From: a bacterium (Candidatus Blackallbacteria) CG13_big_fil_rev_8_21_14_2_50_49_14
GTDB lineage: Bacteria; Cyanobacteriota; Sericytochromatia; UBA7694
DNA: 64,000 nucleotides
Direction: 5' to 3'
Assembly (NCBI GenBank): GCA_002783405.1
Contig: PFGG01000007.1
Coordinates: forward strand, 62,001 to 126,000
Shown: positions 17,823 through 27,042 of the stretch, piece after piece
Layout of the letters: every line of letters begins with the position of its first letter
Numbering within the stretch: the first letter of the stretch is position 1
The notes under the pieces: generated by a model
What the model was told of the DNA's origin: nothing
Databases searched by the model: none
What the model saw: only the letters and a program-made list of their open reading frames with translations
Made by a program: the position numbers and the translations under genes

Positions 17823-17861
17823 GCGACCTCAACCACCATTTCATCCAGTTAGATCAAGTAA

Positions 17862-18434
<573 letters not shown>

Positions 18435-18503
18435 GTGCTGTAAAAGTGTTACACTGTGCCTTTAATGGCCCATTGATCTAAGCAAAAGACAGGAACTTTT
18501 TCC

Positions 18504-19010
18504 ATGAGTGAGAATCAGTCTTTACCCCCCATTGTCAATCTCAAGGATATTGAATTCACCTTGCAACAGCAAGGAGACCATTACCATGCTCAATTTGCAC
18601 AGCTCGGACAAAAATTGGGATCCCAAAAATTGGGTTCACAGCTGGTTATTCTACCCCCCGGCAAAAAAGCCTGGCCCCTGCATGCCCATTATGTAAATGA
18701 AGAGTTATTTTTCATTTTGGCAGGAGAAGGCCTGCTGCGTCTGGGAGAAAAAGAGTATTTGCTTACAAGTGGCGATTTAATTTCGATTCCTCCAGGCCCA
18801 GAGTATGCCCATCAAATCATCAATACGGGTTCTGAAGATATGACCTATCTGGCTGTCAGCACCATGGAAGCCCCAGATATTATCGTTTATCCCGATTCGC
18901 AGAAAATCAATGTCGTTGCAGGTTCACCTCCTGGAGGCGATCCACACAAGCGCAATTTAAATTATATCGGCCATCTTGAACAGCAAGTGGAGTATTGGGA
19001 CGGAGAATAA
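18504..19010 (+). CDS. Cupin-domain protein
   Basis: A single conserved cupin barrel in 168 residues. Motif 1 is complete (PLHAHYVNEELFFILAGEG, with the two His and Glu metal ligands) and motif 2 follows as PPGPEYAHQIINTG. Such proteins bind Fe, Mn or Zn and range from sugar isomerases to dioxygenases and regulators, so the role is open. A direct duplication of KLGSQ appears before motif 1, probably strand slippage or a short insertion. ATG at 18504, with the purine-rich AGACAGGA upstream. It follows the DUF2511 gene by 69 bases. Confidence 0.88.
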   Translation: MSENQSLPPIVNLKDIEFTLQQQGDHYHAQFAQLGQKLGSQKLGSQLVILPPGKKAWPLHAHYVNEELFFILAGEGLLRLGEKEYLLTSGDLISIPPGPEYAHQIINTGSEDMTYLAVSTMEAPDIIVYPDSQKINVVAGSPPGGDPHKRNLNYIGHLEQQVEYWDGE

Positions 19011-19033
19011 GCCATTTTCAAACAGATTTTCGT

Positions 19034-19062
19034 TTGACAGGATGTTTTTCGAGAGTTAAAAT
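19034..19062 (+). promoter_or_regulatory. Consensus sigma-70-type promoter for the lipoprotein gene
   Basis: TTGACA at 19034-19039, a 17-base spacer and TAAAAT at 19057-19062; a start near 19069 would leave a leader of ~47 bases before the ATG at 19116. This is the best promoter match in the window. Confidence 0.7.
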
Positions 19063-19115
19063 AAAGTTAAGAGATTGTATTTTTATCTTTAAACTCTTTT
19101 TCAGGGGAATCCTCT

Positions 19116-19682
19116 ATGCCTAAATTTTCATTCAAACTTCTTTTACCCATTCTGGCAACCGCTCTTTTGCTGCCTTCCTGCCAACAGGCTCCACTTCTCA
19201 ACTCCAGCATGCAAATGACGCAACTGCAAAGATTCTCTTTGCCCAGAAGCCCACGAGCAGCCAGTGATTTGGTTGAAGCCCCTGGTTTCAAGGCTGGCGA
19301 CAATCTCAATGTCAAAGGCCCCCTGTGGTATAGCGGTTCAGGTAAAGTTCATACCCTGACCCCCGATGCTTTTAAAATTGAATTTTCAATTGCCAGCTAC
19401 CATTTGATTGTTTCTGCTGAACGGATCAACGCCACCCAAGCCAAATTTGTAACCGTAGATGTCAAACAAAACCGCACAGTTGAAGCGATTGGAACCTATT
19501 CTCGTGTGGGCTCTACCACGATTTTTGATATGGGCAAGGGCTCAGAAGTTGAAAAACTCACGGTTAAAAATCAACGCAATGGTTATTTTGAAACCGATGT
19601 CGTTCAACCCGGTAAATTGAGCCTATTGTCTGAAAATGGCGATCCCAAGGGCAATGTCAATTTGAAATTTACCCGTAAATAA
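19116..19682 (+). CDS. Lipoprotein of unknown function
   Basis: 188 residues with a class II signal peptide: charged start, hydrophobic core LLLPILATALL and lipobox LPSC with the acylated Cys near residue 23. The mature part is a beta-rich domain (LWYSGSGKVHTLTPDAFKIEF, YHLIVSAERINATQAKFVTVD) rich in Lys/Thr/Asn. I recognise no family. It is anchored in the inner or outer membrane facing the periplasm; the residue after Cys is Gln, so outer-membrane sorting is plausible. Transcribed from its own strong promoter and closed by a bidirectional terminator, so it is a single-gene unit. Confidence 0.8.
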   Translation: MPKFSFKLLLPILATALLLPSCQQAPLLNSSMQMTQLQRFSLPRSPRAASDLVEAPGFKAGDNLNVKGPLWYSGSGKVHTLTPDAFKIEFSIASYHLIVSAERINATQAKFVTVDVKQNRTVEAIGTYSRVGSTTIFDMGKGSEVEKLTVKNQRNGYFETDVVQPGKLSLLSENGDPKGNVNLKFTRK

Positions 19683-19694
19683 TTTAGGCAATGT

Positions 19695-19726
19695 AAAAGC
19701 CCCTGGTTGAATCACCAGGGGCTTTT
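19695..19726. terminator. Bidirectional rho-independent terminator
   Basis: A perfect 13-base stem, AAAAGCCCCTGGT with ACCAGGGGCTTTT, around the six-base loop TGAATC. The A-run on one side and T-run on the other serve both the lipoprotein gene ending at 19682 and the convergent gene ending at 19740. Confidence 0.9.
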
Positions 19727-19739
19727 GCTTTTTAAAGCC

Positions 19740-20681
19740 TTAATAGCGAGTTGAGACCACCTGATAGACAAAGCGATGAAAATGCTGACCCTGCTTGCCC
19801 TGTAAATAAGCATTGATATCATCTTCAATCGCTCGGCGCAGGGTATCTTCGCCAGAATACTGCCAGGCCATGGCCTTATAGACAGGTTTCATGCCTGCAA
19901 AACGAGAACGGGCCATTTCCATCGGATAAATCCCCGGATCGACCCGTTTGAGTTCCTCAAAACGAATCCGGAAACGGTGTTGCCAATGCCCTTTTTTCAA
20001 CTGCATCACGGCTTCATAGAGCGGCAAGTTGCAAAGCCCCCCACTGATCACCTGGTGTTCATACAGTTTCATTTGATCAAAATAACGCAATAAATCGGGA
20101 TCATCCAAAATTTCCAAGGGCAGTTCCAATTCAGAAATGGAAGTGGTACGGTTCACGACTGGGCCATCATACTTGGGTTTGGCTTCAGGCATGACCGGTT
20201 GAATCATGTCGACAGCACGTGAAGCGCTCTGCAAGGTAGAGAGGGTGGTGACCTTGGGTTTTTCGATTTTGGGCTTCTGCGGCTTCGCAGGTGCTTTGGC
20301 GGGTGTTGCCTGTTTGGCAACGGGGGCCTGAATCGGAGCTACAGGCGCGACAATATTGGGCACAGGCGCCTTGGGCGCCAAAGGAGGAACCCCAGAAGAC
20401 GTGCGTGGAGGAGCCACGAGATCCTGATCGATCAGGCCACCGCCTTTTTTCTTGCTACCAAAAAGATAATCAGCAGCATCGTTGACCAGATTGTCAAGCT
20501 TGCCAAAAACATTGTCGACAACTTTTCCCACCTGTTCAGGTACATAGTCGTCAGCTTTGGGATCTTTGGCGGCCGGTGCGGCAGGCTTCGCAGGAGCCAC
20601 TGGTTTTTTGGCTTGGTCACCTGCCTTGGCTCGTACAAAAGAGTCCTTGTGATATTCTGTGAACTCTTCTTCTATGGACAT
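19740..20681 (-). CDS. Unknown protein with disordered Pro/Ala/Lys-rich half and folded C-terminal half
   Basis: 313 residues in two parts. Residues ~20-190 are dominated by Ala-Pro-Lys runs (KPVAPAKPAAPAAK, PAKAPAKPQKPKIEKPK), broken only by a helix at ~50-75 (VGKVVDNVFGKLDNLVNDAADYLFG). Residues ~195-313 look folded: DDPDLLRYFDQMKLYEHQVIS, ...LKKGHWQHRFRIRFEELKRV, and GEDTLRRAIEDDINAYLQGK. No signal peptide or membrane helix. The start overlaps the stop of the HEXXH gene by one base (TGATG), which strongly implies translational coupling and perhaps a complex. No family recognised. Confidence 0.75.
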   Translation of the reverse strand: MSIEEEFTEYHKDSFVRAKAGDQAKKPVAPAKPAAPAAKDPKADDYVPEQVGKVVDNVFGKLDNLVNDAADYLFGSKKKGGGLIDQDLVAPPRTSSGVPPLAPKAPVPNIVAPVAPIQAPVAKQATPAKAPAKPQKPKIEKPKVTTLSTLQSASRAVDMIQPVMPEAKPKYDGPVVNRTTSISELELPLEILDDPDLLRYFDQMKLYEHQVISGGLCNLPLYEAVMQLKKGHWQHRFRIRFEELKRVDPGIYPMEMARSRFAGMKPVYKAMAWQYSGEDTLRRAIEDDINAYLQGKQGQHFHRFVYQVVSTRY

Positions 20682-22054
20682 CAGCGCCCACCTCTTTCTT
20701 TCAGAAACTCGGAGAGATCCTCCATGCGGTGCTCTAAAGTCAGTTCATCGTCTCCTATATTATGTCGTTGTAGGTGCTTATTCTGCAAGGGTTCTAGATG
20801 TACAGGCACAGCATCGGGGGTCAATTCTTCCTGCGATAAGGTTTTCGTTTCAAGAACTGCATTGGGCAAACTCAAGCCAGCCAAGCGTTTCAAGGGATTA
20901 TCAGTTTCAGGCTTGGGTTCGGGTGGCAGCAGTGTCTTGACCTGAGGAAAGAGCGTCCCATTGAGCAAATGGCCCGCCCCCTTTTCAAGTCGGCTCTGCA
21001 CTTCAGCAAAGGCAGGGGTATCTCTCTCAATCGCCACCAAGGCCTTTTCTTTCAAATGCTGGTAAGATTCATCATAGGCCTGCCAATCTGTAAGCTTGTT
21101 CCGTGTGGTGAGAACTTCTCGCCGGTAATCTACGGTCAAAGCCAAAAGATCATCTTTGCTCAAATTTTTTGCAGAGCTTTCAGCTGGGGTCAATTTTTCA
21201 TCTTCAAACATCAGGCTTTCTAACAAATCGGGTTCGGCAATCTGAATTTCGGCTTCTTCGTCGGTCAACGAGAGCAAACGCAGTGAAAGTGAATCATTGA
21301 CCAAATCAAGGGCATAGCGGTTATTGGCTGAAAGTGAAATCCGGTCACGCATCAATTCTTTGGTTAAGGAGCGAATCACCAAAGGAGAAAAGAAAATGCC
21401 CCGTGAAGCAGAAGAGAGCATAAAACGGGTATCCTCATTGAGTAAATCATAATAATCTCGTTTGTTTGAATCTGAAATGGTTGAGGTGAGAAAGGTAATA
21501 ATAAACCAATAGGATAAATCCTGCACTGCATTGGCATAAAGCTTGGGATGCGCCTCTTGAATCGCACTGAGACCTTCACAGATACTGATGCGCGCACGCA
21601 ACTCCCGCTCAGATAGGGTCATTTGCAAACCTGCATAATTGCTAAAATCTATCGCGTGCTGCATTTCATGCAAAAGGATCAACTGCAGCAGATAAACATC
21701 CTGAAGACTGATTTCAGAAATTCCCACATGCGGCCTGCGTGTTTCAGTGGTATAGGCCTGGGTGCCCAAACCAAAGCGGCTGGCAATATCCGAATAAAAA
21801 TTAAACCAGATTTTGCCCTTGCTCAGAAACGAGACATTGAGATGCAGACGCTCCGTCATCCAATCCAAAAGAAGCTGGTAGCGGTGCGCAGCATTGGCCA
21901 CCAATTCGTCCCGTTCTTCAGGATAGGTACCTGCGGCTGCACCAAACTCGTCAGCTTCTTTGAGAAACTCATAGTATTCACGGTAATAGTGATCAGGATA
22001 AATAATACAGGGGTGGTGAAACCCCACCATTTGAGCCCTTAAATTGCGTTTCAC
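20681..22054 (-). CDS. Predicted zinc-dependent HEXXH protein of unknown family
   Basis: 457 residues, soluble. The clearest feature is LQLILLHEMQHAIDF near residues 115-130: HEMQH is a zincin HEXXH motif in a hydrophobic helix context. A nearby helix contains ERELRARISICEGLSAIQEAH, so a downstream Glu ligand is possible. The rest is helical and charged; a C-terminal tail near ~440 is rich in Glu/Arg. I do not recognise the family, so peptidase activity is inference from one motif. The frame begins with GTG at 22054, with GGAGTGAG upstream; an ATG eight codons in, with AAGGGC upstream, is an equal alternative. Coupled by a one-base overlap to the Pro/Ala-rich protein downstream. Confidence 0.78.
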   Translation of the reverse strand: MKRNLRAQMVGFHHPCIIYPDHYYREYYEFLKEADEFGAAAGTYPEERDELVANAAHRYQLLLDWMTERLHLNVSFLSKGKIWFNFYSDIASRFGLGTQAYTTETRRPHVGISEISLQDVYLLQLILLHEMQHAIDFSNYAGLQMTLSERELRARISICEGLSAIQEAHPKLYANAVQDLSYWFIITFLTSTISDSNKRDYYDLLNEDTRFMLSSASRGIFFSPLVIRSLTKELMRDRISLSANNRYALDLVNDSLSLRLLSLTDEEAEIQIAEPDLLESLMFEDEKLTPAESSAKNLSKDDLLALTVDYRREVLTTRNKLTDWQAYDESYQHLKEKALVAIERDTPAFAEVQSRLEKGAGHLLNGTLFPQVKTLLPPEPKPETDNPLKRLAGLSLPNAVLETKTLSQEELTPDAVPVHLEPLQNKHLQRHNIGDDELTLEHRMEDLSEFLKERGGR

Positions 22055-22145
22055 GCAGCAAGCTCACTCCTTTAAACTCATTGGCTGATTTTCAGTAAGT
22101 TGCCTCTATTTTAGCAGAAAGCAGACAAGATGCCGGAGTTCAAAA

Positions 22146-22175
22146 CAAAGACCCCTGCCGAAGCAGAGGTCTTTG
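22146..22175 (-). terminator. Rho-independent terminator of the repeat-protein gene
   Basis: CAAAGACC and GGTCTTTG form the outer stem, with an inner CTGC/GCAG pairing around CGAA. On the minus strand a T-rich tract follows. It lies just after the stop at 22195. Confidence 0.8.
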
Positions 22176-22194
22176 GGTTAGAACAGGGATAAAC

Positions 22195-23697
22195 TTACTC
22201 TTTGGCGATCGGTTTATCAGCTGCAGCAGGGGGCGCAGCAGCTTCCTTGGCATCATTGTTTTTATAATAGGCATAGGCTCCGGCTCCGCCAGCAACCGCC
22301 ACAGCACCCAAGGTCAGGAAGGGATTCTTGACAGCGAATTCAAATACCGGTTTGGCAAAATTCTCGCCTACAAATCGCAGCGATTTTTCACCCATGGTAT
22401 TCAAAATAGGAATATCAAAGGCATTGCCCAAAACAGCCGCGCTACTGGCGCCGGTTACAAATGACAGGCCAGCCTGACCTGCGGCATTGACCATATTGCC
22501 ATCTTTGGCTTCAGCCAAAGCACTCGCGCCCATCTTATAGGAAGTCACTGCCAGACCGGCACCCAGAACGGGTTTCCAGCCTTTGGTAAAGGCATGATCC
22601 AGGGCAGAAACACCGAGTTTATCTGCAAGCAGCTCGACGCCACCCAAACCAGCCAGGGCTGCACCGGCACCCGTTGCGGTATTCATATAGGTCAAGCCAT
22701 TTTTGTCGACACTGTCAACGGTATATTTGCCCAGGGCTGCGGCGGTACTTAAGGCTGCTGCTGCGCCAATAAATTCAGCGCTCTCTGGCAGCGCGCTCTT
22801 CAGCTTTTCTGAGCCTGTCGCCATGCCCACCAAAGAAACGCCTCCGGTTGCAGCTGTTACACCCGCGGTGACTTCAGCAACGCCAATCGCATCATTCAAA
22901 GCACCTTTTCCAGTGGTCAAACGGCGAACACCATCGGCAGTCGCACCGACACCTGTTAAGGAGACAGCGCCACCCGCCACAGCCAAGCCTTTACCTGAGG
23001 TAAACACCCGGCGGGGAATGCCTGTTAAGGCTTCTTTGGCGACTGGAATATTGAACTGACGGCCAATCAACTCTGTGCCACCGAGTAAAGCAACAGAACC
23101 ACTGGCAGCATAAGCTGCCCCTTTGACGGTATGGCCCTCAGAGATTTCATCGATGCCCTTTTTAATCGCAAAGGCACCCCCGGCCAGCGTACCGGCGCCG
23201 ACCACAGCTTTTGAATTATCGCCCAGAAAATCGACGGTTTTGGTCAAGGCACGATTCACGCCAGGAATATCAAACTGACGGCCCACCAATTCAACCCCGC
23301 CGAGACCAGCGACGGCTGCACCGGCTGTTTCAGCAATGGCTTTGACCGAACTGCCTTCTTTAAAACTTTGGGCAGCATCTTCACCCAGGACATAGGCCGC
23401 ACCCAGCGTAACACTCCCGGCCAATAACTTGCCGTTATCCACAAAGGCAAATTTTAAAGCTTTTTCTACCACGGGGACTTTATCTGCAATCTTGGCAACA
23501 CCCGCAAGGGCGGCTGTTCCACCGACCAGCGCACCCGCGCCAGCAGCAATATAGTGGTCACCCACCAGGGTTCCCTTTTTGGTATTGTCTTTGACCCAAT
23601 CTACGCCTTTATCCAGCGTAGTTTGAACAGGAGCCTCCGCTTTAGGGGCTGGGGCTGCAGCTCCTGTAAGGGGCGTAGGGTTTTTTCCGATCTGCAT
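22195..23697 (-). CDS. Gly/Ala-rich protein built of about six ~70-residue repeats
   Basis: 500 residues, no recognised family. After a short Pro/Ala-rich N-terminus, about six repeats follow, marked by a GG-T/V-x-L core at residues ~59, 133, 206, 285, 352 and ~418. Three of them continue as GRQFDIP, GRQFNIP and NAFDIP. Each repeat has two or three hydrophobic, glycine-rich helices separated by a short charged loop. The last repeat leads into a strongly hydrophobic stretch (FLTLGAVAVAGGAGAYAYY) and a Pro/Ala/Lys tail. No signal peptide. The glycine-spaced helices suggest tight membrane or helix packing, but that is inference. The ATG at 23697 has AAAGGA about 13 bases upstream. Confidence 0.82.
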   Translation of the reverse strand: MQIGKNPTPLTGAAAPAPKAEAPVQTTLDKGVDWVKDNTKKGTLVGDHYIAAGAGALVGGTAALAGVAKIADKVPVVEKALKFAFVDNGKLLAGSVTLGAAYVLGEDAAQSFKEGSSVKAIAETAGAAVAGLGGVELVGRQFDIPGVNRALTKTVDFLGDNSKAVVGAGTLAGGAFAIKKGIDEISEGHTVKGAAYAASGSVALLGGTELIGRQFNIPVAKEALTGIPRRVFTSGKGLAVAGGAVSLTGVGATADGVRRLTTGKGALNDAIGVAEVTAGVTAATGGVSLVGMATGSEKLKSALPESAEFIGAAAALSTAAALGKYTVDSVDKNGLTYMNTATGAGAALAGLGGVELLADKLGVSALDHAFTKGWKPVLGAGLAVTSYKMGASALAEAKDGNMVNAAGQAGLSFVTGASSAAVLGNAFDIPILNTMGEKSLRFVGENFAKPVFEFAVKNPFLTLGAVAVAGGAGAYAYYKNNDAKEAAAPPAAADKPIAKE

Positions 23698-24016
23698 ATC
23701 TGTTTTCGGTTCCTTTCGTTGTTCTGGGTGCTCAAGACTGTTTTGAAGACAGAATTCCAGGCATCCATGATTCTTATCGACAGCAAGCCTTAAAGCTTAC
23801 TTAAAATTTACATAAATTAAACATAATATTGCCAAATCAACAAGAAATTCTCTCTGAGAATATCATCTCACAGTCGCAGAACGGTTTCAACTTCAGATTG
23901 AATTCAGGACCACGATTCATGGCCTTCATGCATCAAGCATTTGAAAGAAACCCAGCTTTAACGCTATGATAGTGTAAACGCAGCACAGAAATTGCAAAGG
24001 CTGAAAAGGAAAGCTC
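23698..24016. other. 319-base divergent intergenic region
   Basis: It separates the repeat-protein gene (leftward) from prkA (rightward). It holds the ribosome site of the former and a good promoter for the latter at 23941-23970. The middle (about 23800-23870) is very A/T-rich, with TTAAAATTTACATAAATTAA-like sequence. No RNA gene, repeat or convincing leftward promoter is seen. Confidence 0.6.
23941..23970 (+). promoter_or_regulatory. Sigma-70-type promoter for prkA
   Basis: TTGAAA at 23941-23946, an 18-base spacer and TATGAT at 23965-23970, each matching five of six consensus bases. Transcription would begin near 23977, some 40 bases before the ATG at 24017. Confidence 0.5.
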
Positions 24017-26242
24017 ATGGAAGAAAATCCCCGCGCCAAAGAACTTCTGGACAAAGCCATCCTCTCACTCAGTGAGTGGAAAGAATTGGTAGGCCTATGC
24101 CCCCACCTGATCCGCAGTGCGCCACAATATGTCATGGACGCGCTTGAACACTTCGGAATCAGCCATGAAGTACGCTATGGCAGACGTTATACCACCCTCA
24201 AGGCATTGCAACTCTCCGATAAACCCGATGAACGCCTAATTGGGCATGGCTTTATCCAAACCCGAATCTATGAAATCTTAACCACGCTCTGCCGTGACAA
24301 TACCAAAATGATCCTGCTTCTGGGGCCCAATGGCTCTGCCAAAAGTACACTTTGGAACGCGCTTTCCTATGCGCTTGAAGCCTATTCAAAAACACCCCAT
24401 GGGGCCCGTTTTACGATCGAATGGGTCTTTCCCCATGACGATGATCAGGGCAAAAGAGTGGGGTTTGCCAAGGCCTTGGATGCGATCTTTGATGAACGCC
24501 CAACCTTCGCCTTTATGGACGATGAAAAGCTCGATAAAATCGTCGATGACGCTGCCTGTTCACCAGCCTGGCTTTACGAACCCGAAGCGCGAAAAAAATA
24601 TTTCGTCGACAGCCCCAGCAAATATGTTCTGGATAACAAGCTATCCCCCCAGGCCTACCGTATTCTGCAAGAAATTATCAATGTCTATAAAACCAAGACC
24701 AAGCTGGTCACAGAATATTCCCCGGATGAAGTTCTGCGCTTGGCTGAGCGCCATATTCGCATTCGCCGAACCTATATTTCCAAAACCTATCAGGAAGGCT
24801 TGGCGGTGATCGACCCAGGTACCAACCCGATCTTTTTAACACAAAAATCGCGCCAGCCCTTTATGTTCCAACGAAAAAAATTCCCCTATATGTTGAAAAA
24901 CCTGGAATTGCCTGAACTCACGGGCCCACTCTCCAAGGCCTCAAATGGCCTGATGGTCATGGAAGATTCGCTTGAGGGCATTTTGCAGTTTGTCAGCCAG
25001 TTTTTCAATGACAAACGCAAAATCAATATTGAAGGCGAACGCTATACCCTCGATATCATGGTCGTGGGCAGTATCAACCCTGAAAAATTCAATCTTTTGC
25101 GTCAGGATCCAGAATACAACCGCTTTCGCACGCGTCTGGAAATTATCAATGTGCCGTATTTGCTTGACTATAAACTCGAAGAAGAAATTTATCGCACCAA
25201 GCTCGATGATTTGCGTGCCTGGTACCACGTCGCCCCGCATACGGACGAACTCTTCGCACTTTTCTCAGTCATGAACCGGCTGGAGCCCATCATGCAAAAC
25301 CGGCAATACAATGGCTATGAGCAAAATCCTGAATTGATGCAGATGAAAGACAAACTGAAAAAATTCAGCATGTTGGACAAGGCCAAAATCTATCAAACCC
25401 AACGCGTGCCCGAAGAGGTGGCCAACCGACACCAATTGCAATCAGAAGAGATCAGTCTGATCAACCGCTCTTTGGATTTAATTTACGATGAAAATCCTGA
25501 TGAGGGCCGCAGCTATAACTTCTCATACCGCGAAGTAGATGCAATCATTGACCGGGCCATGATTGACGCCCCCCATGGATTTTTATCGCCGATTACCCTG
25601 ATGAAAAAACTGCGCGATGTGATTCGCCATGAGCGCGAAGACTATCCTTTTCTCAAGGACTCCAAAAAAGATTATGAGGAACTGATGGTCATGCTCGAAG
25701 ACGAGTATTTCAGAATCATCAATACTGAAATGCGGGATGTTTTCCGTTTTGATTATGAAGATCAAATTATTACCCAAACTGAAGTCTATCTGGTTCAGGG
25801 CCTCAAAACGCTCTATCTGGAAAAAGTAAAAATCAGGGACCAAGCGGGCAATGATGTCACAGAACGCTTTCTACGCGACAAAGAAAATCTGATCTTTGGT
25901 AAATCGCTGAATAATGAAGAACGTGAAAAATTCTGGTATGAATTTACAGCCCGCGTTCAACCGGGATTAAATACCAAGCAGAATATCAAACAAATTTTTG
26001 AATCTCAGATTTACCAAGCCAAAAATCGCATGTACCAGGAAAAACAATCCGAGATTGAAAAGAAACTTGAATACATGCTGCTCTACTTGGAAGGCAGCAA
26101 ACTGGCTGCACTGACCTCAGAAGAGCTGGATGAAATCAAAACCAATGTCGATAAATTGATGCAAAAAGGCTATAACAAAGATTCAGCACATGAATTGGTA
26201 GGCTATCTGAAGAGCAATCTTGAGAGGTTGGTCAAACCATGA
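24017..26242 (+). CDS. prkA: PrkA-family AAA+ serine protein kinase, long form
   Basis: A 741-residue cytoplasmic protein of the PrkA family. The AAA Walker A reads GPNGSAKST at residues 103-111, preceded by a conserved start (IGHGFIQTRIYEILTTLC) and followed by LEAYSKTPHGARFTIEWVFP. Later come the family's ESLLQ-type region and its helical C-terminal part from ~470 (YREVDAIIDRAMIDAPHG ... HEREDYPFL). The classical PrkA of Bacillus is ~630 residues; the extra length is mainly at the C-terminus and is charged and helical. PrkA was described as a serine kinase, but the AAA domain and the report of Lon-like protease activity in Bacillus leave the true activity open. Start ATG at 24017, ribosome site AAAGGAAAGC. 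Overlaps the MEMO gene. Confidence 0.85.
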   Translation: MEENPRAKELLDKAILSLSEWKELVGLCPHLIRSAPQYVMDALEHFGISHEVRYGRRYTTLKALQLSDKPDERLIGHGFIQTRIYEILTTLCRDNTKMILLLGPNGSAKSTLWNALSYALEAYSKTPHGARFTIEWVFPHDDDQGKRVGFAKALDAIFDERPTFAFMDDEKLDKIVDDAACSPAWLYEPEARKKYFVDSPSKYVLDNKLSPQAYRILQEIINVYKTKTKLVTEYSPDEVLRLAERHIRIRRTYISKTYQEGLAVIDPGTNPIFLTQKSRQPFMFQRKKFPYMLKNLELPELTGPLSKASNGLMVMEDSLEGILQFVSQFFNDKRKINIEGERYTLDIMVVGSINPEKFNLLRQDPEYNRFRTRLEIINVPYLLDYKLEEEIYRTKLDDLRAWYHVAPHTDELFALFSVMNRLEPIMQNRQYNGYEQNPELMQMKDKLKKFSMLDKAKIYQTQRVPEEVANRHQLQSEEISLINRSLDLIYDENPDEGRSYNFSYREVDAIIDRAMIDAPHGFLSPITLMKKLRDVIRHEREDYPFLKDSKKDYEELMVMLEDEYFRIINTEMRDVFRFDYEDQIITQTEVYLVQGLKTLYLEKVKIRDQAGNDVTERFLRDKENLIFGKSLNNEEREKFWYEFTARVQPGLNTKQNIKQIFESQIYQAKNRMYQEKQSEIEKKLEYMLLYLEGSKLAALTSEELDEIKTNVDKLMQKGYNKDSAHELVGYLKSNLERLVKP

Positions 26243-27042
26243 GTTATACACGCTACCCTGCCGTCGCAGGACGATTTTATCCCGATAACCCACAGGTTTT
26301 GACGGAAATGGTGGATGGCTATCTTGCAAAAGCCGCTTCCCCCGATAAGGCGCAAAACCTGCGCGTGGTTGTCGCCCCCCATGCCGGTTATATTTACTCT
26401 GGCCCCGTGGCTGGGTACAGTTACCGCCAGTTGGAAAGCCTTGACCCCAAAACCCATTGGAAAATCTTTATCCTGGGCCCCTCTCACCGCTATCCCCTGC
26501 GGGGCGTTTCAGTCTGTGCTTTTGATCAATATCAAACCCCGCTGGGCATGATTCCCGTCTCTCCGCTGGCAAAAGAATTGGCTGAAAAATTGGGCTTTAT
26601 ACCAGAGGCGGATTTGATGGAGCATTCGCTTGAAGTTCAGCTGCCTTTTTTACAAAGAGCCCTGAAATCCTTTGAAATTATCCCGATTGTGATCGGAGCC
26701 GCCCCCCCCAAACAACTTGCACAGATTCTGCTGCCCTATTCCCAGCAAGCCGATGTGCTGTTCGTCATTTCAACCGACCTGAGTCATTATCACAGCTATG
26801 AAGAAGCACGGCGGATTGATGCCATTGCAAACCATGCGATTCCTGCCCTTGATTTTCAGGAAATGGCAGATAAAGGCGATGCCTGCGGCATGATTGGCGT
26901 ATTAACTGCCATCGAAATCGCACGGATTGAAGGGTGGCAGGGGCATTTTCTCGATTATCGCAACTCAGGCGATACAGCGGGCCCCCGCGATCAGGTCGTG
27001 GGCTATGGGGCCTACAGTTTTACGGCCCCGGTTCAGAATTAG
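26239..27042 (+). CDS. amrB: MEMO-family protein (AmmeMemoRadiSam system protein B)
   Basis: A 267-residue MEMO1-type protein. The metal-site residues are visible: VVAPHAGYIYSGP near residue 50, GPSHRY near 80, HSLEVQLPFLQ, STDLSHYHSY and GDACGMIGVLTA, a His/His/Cys set like that of human MEMO1. The family binds iron or copper; in many prokaryotes it stands beside AMMECR1-domain and radical SAM proteins as protein B. Here neither partner is next to it; instead it overlaps prkA by four bases (ATGA), so the two are translated together. Convergent overlap of 23 bases with the FliB-like gene. Confidence 0.92.
   Translation: MSYTRYPAVAGRFYPDNPQVLTEMVDGYLAKAASPDKAQNLRVVVAPHAGYIYSGPVAGYSYRQLESLDPKTHWKIFILGPSHRYPLRGVSVCAFDQYQTPLGMIPVSPLAKELAEKLGFIPEADLMEHSLEVQLPFLQRALKSFEIIPIVIGAAPPKQLAQILLPYSQQADVLFVISTDLSHYHSYEEARRIDAIANHAIPALDFQEMADKGDACGMIGVLTAIEIARIEGWQGHFLDYRNSGDTAGPRDQVVGYGAYSFTAPVQN

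Noticed and set aside
18601-18640. Direct repeat within the cupin gene as a possible transposon mark
   Set aside because: It is a single in-frame duplication of KLGSQ with no element next to it.
22195-23697. Repeats read as a CRISPR-like or tandem DNA array
   Set aside because: The repetition is at protein level, diverged in DNA, and the frame is open throughout.
26239-27042. A complete AmmeMemoRadiSam system
   Set aside because: Only the MEMO component is seen; AMMECR1 and the matching radical SAM gene are not in the window, and the radical SAM protein at 39055 is of B12-binding type.
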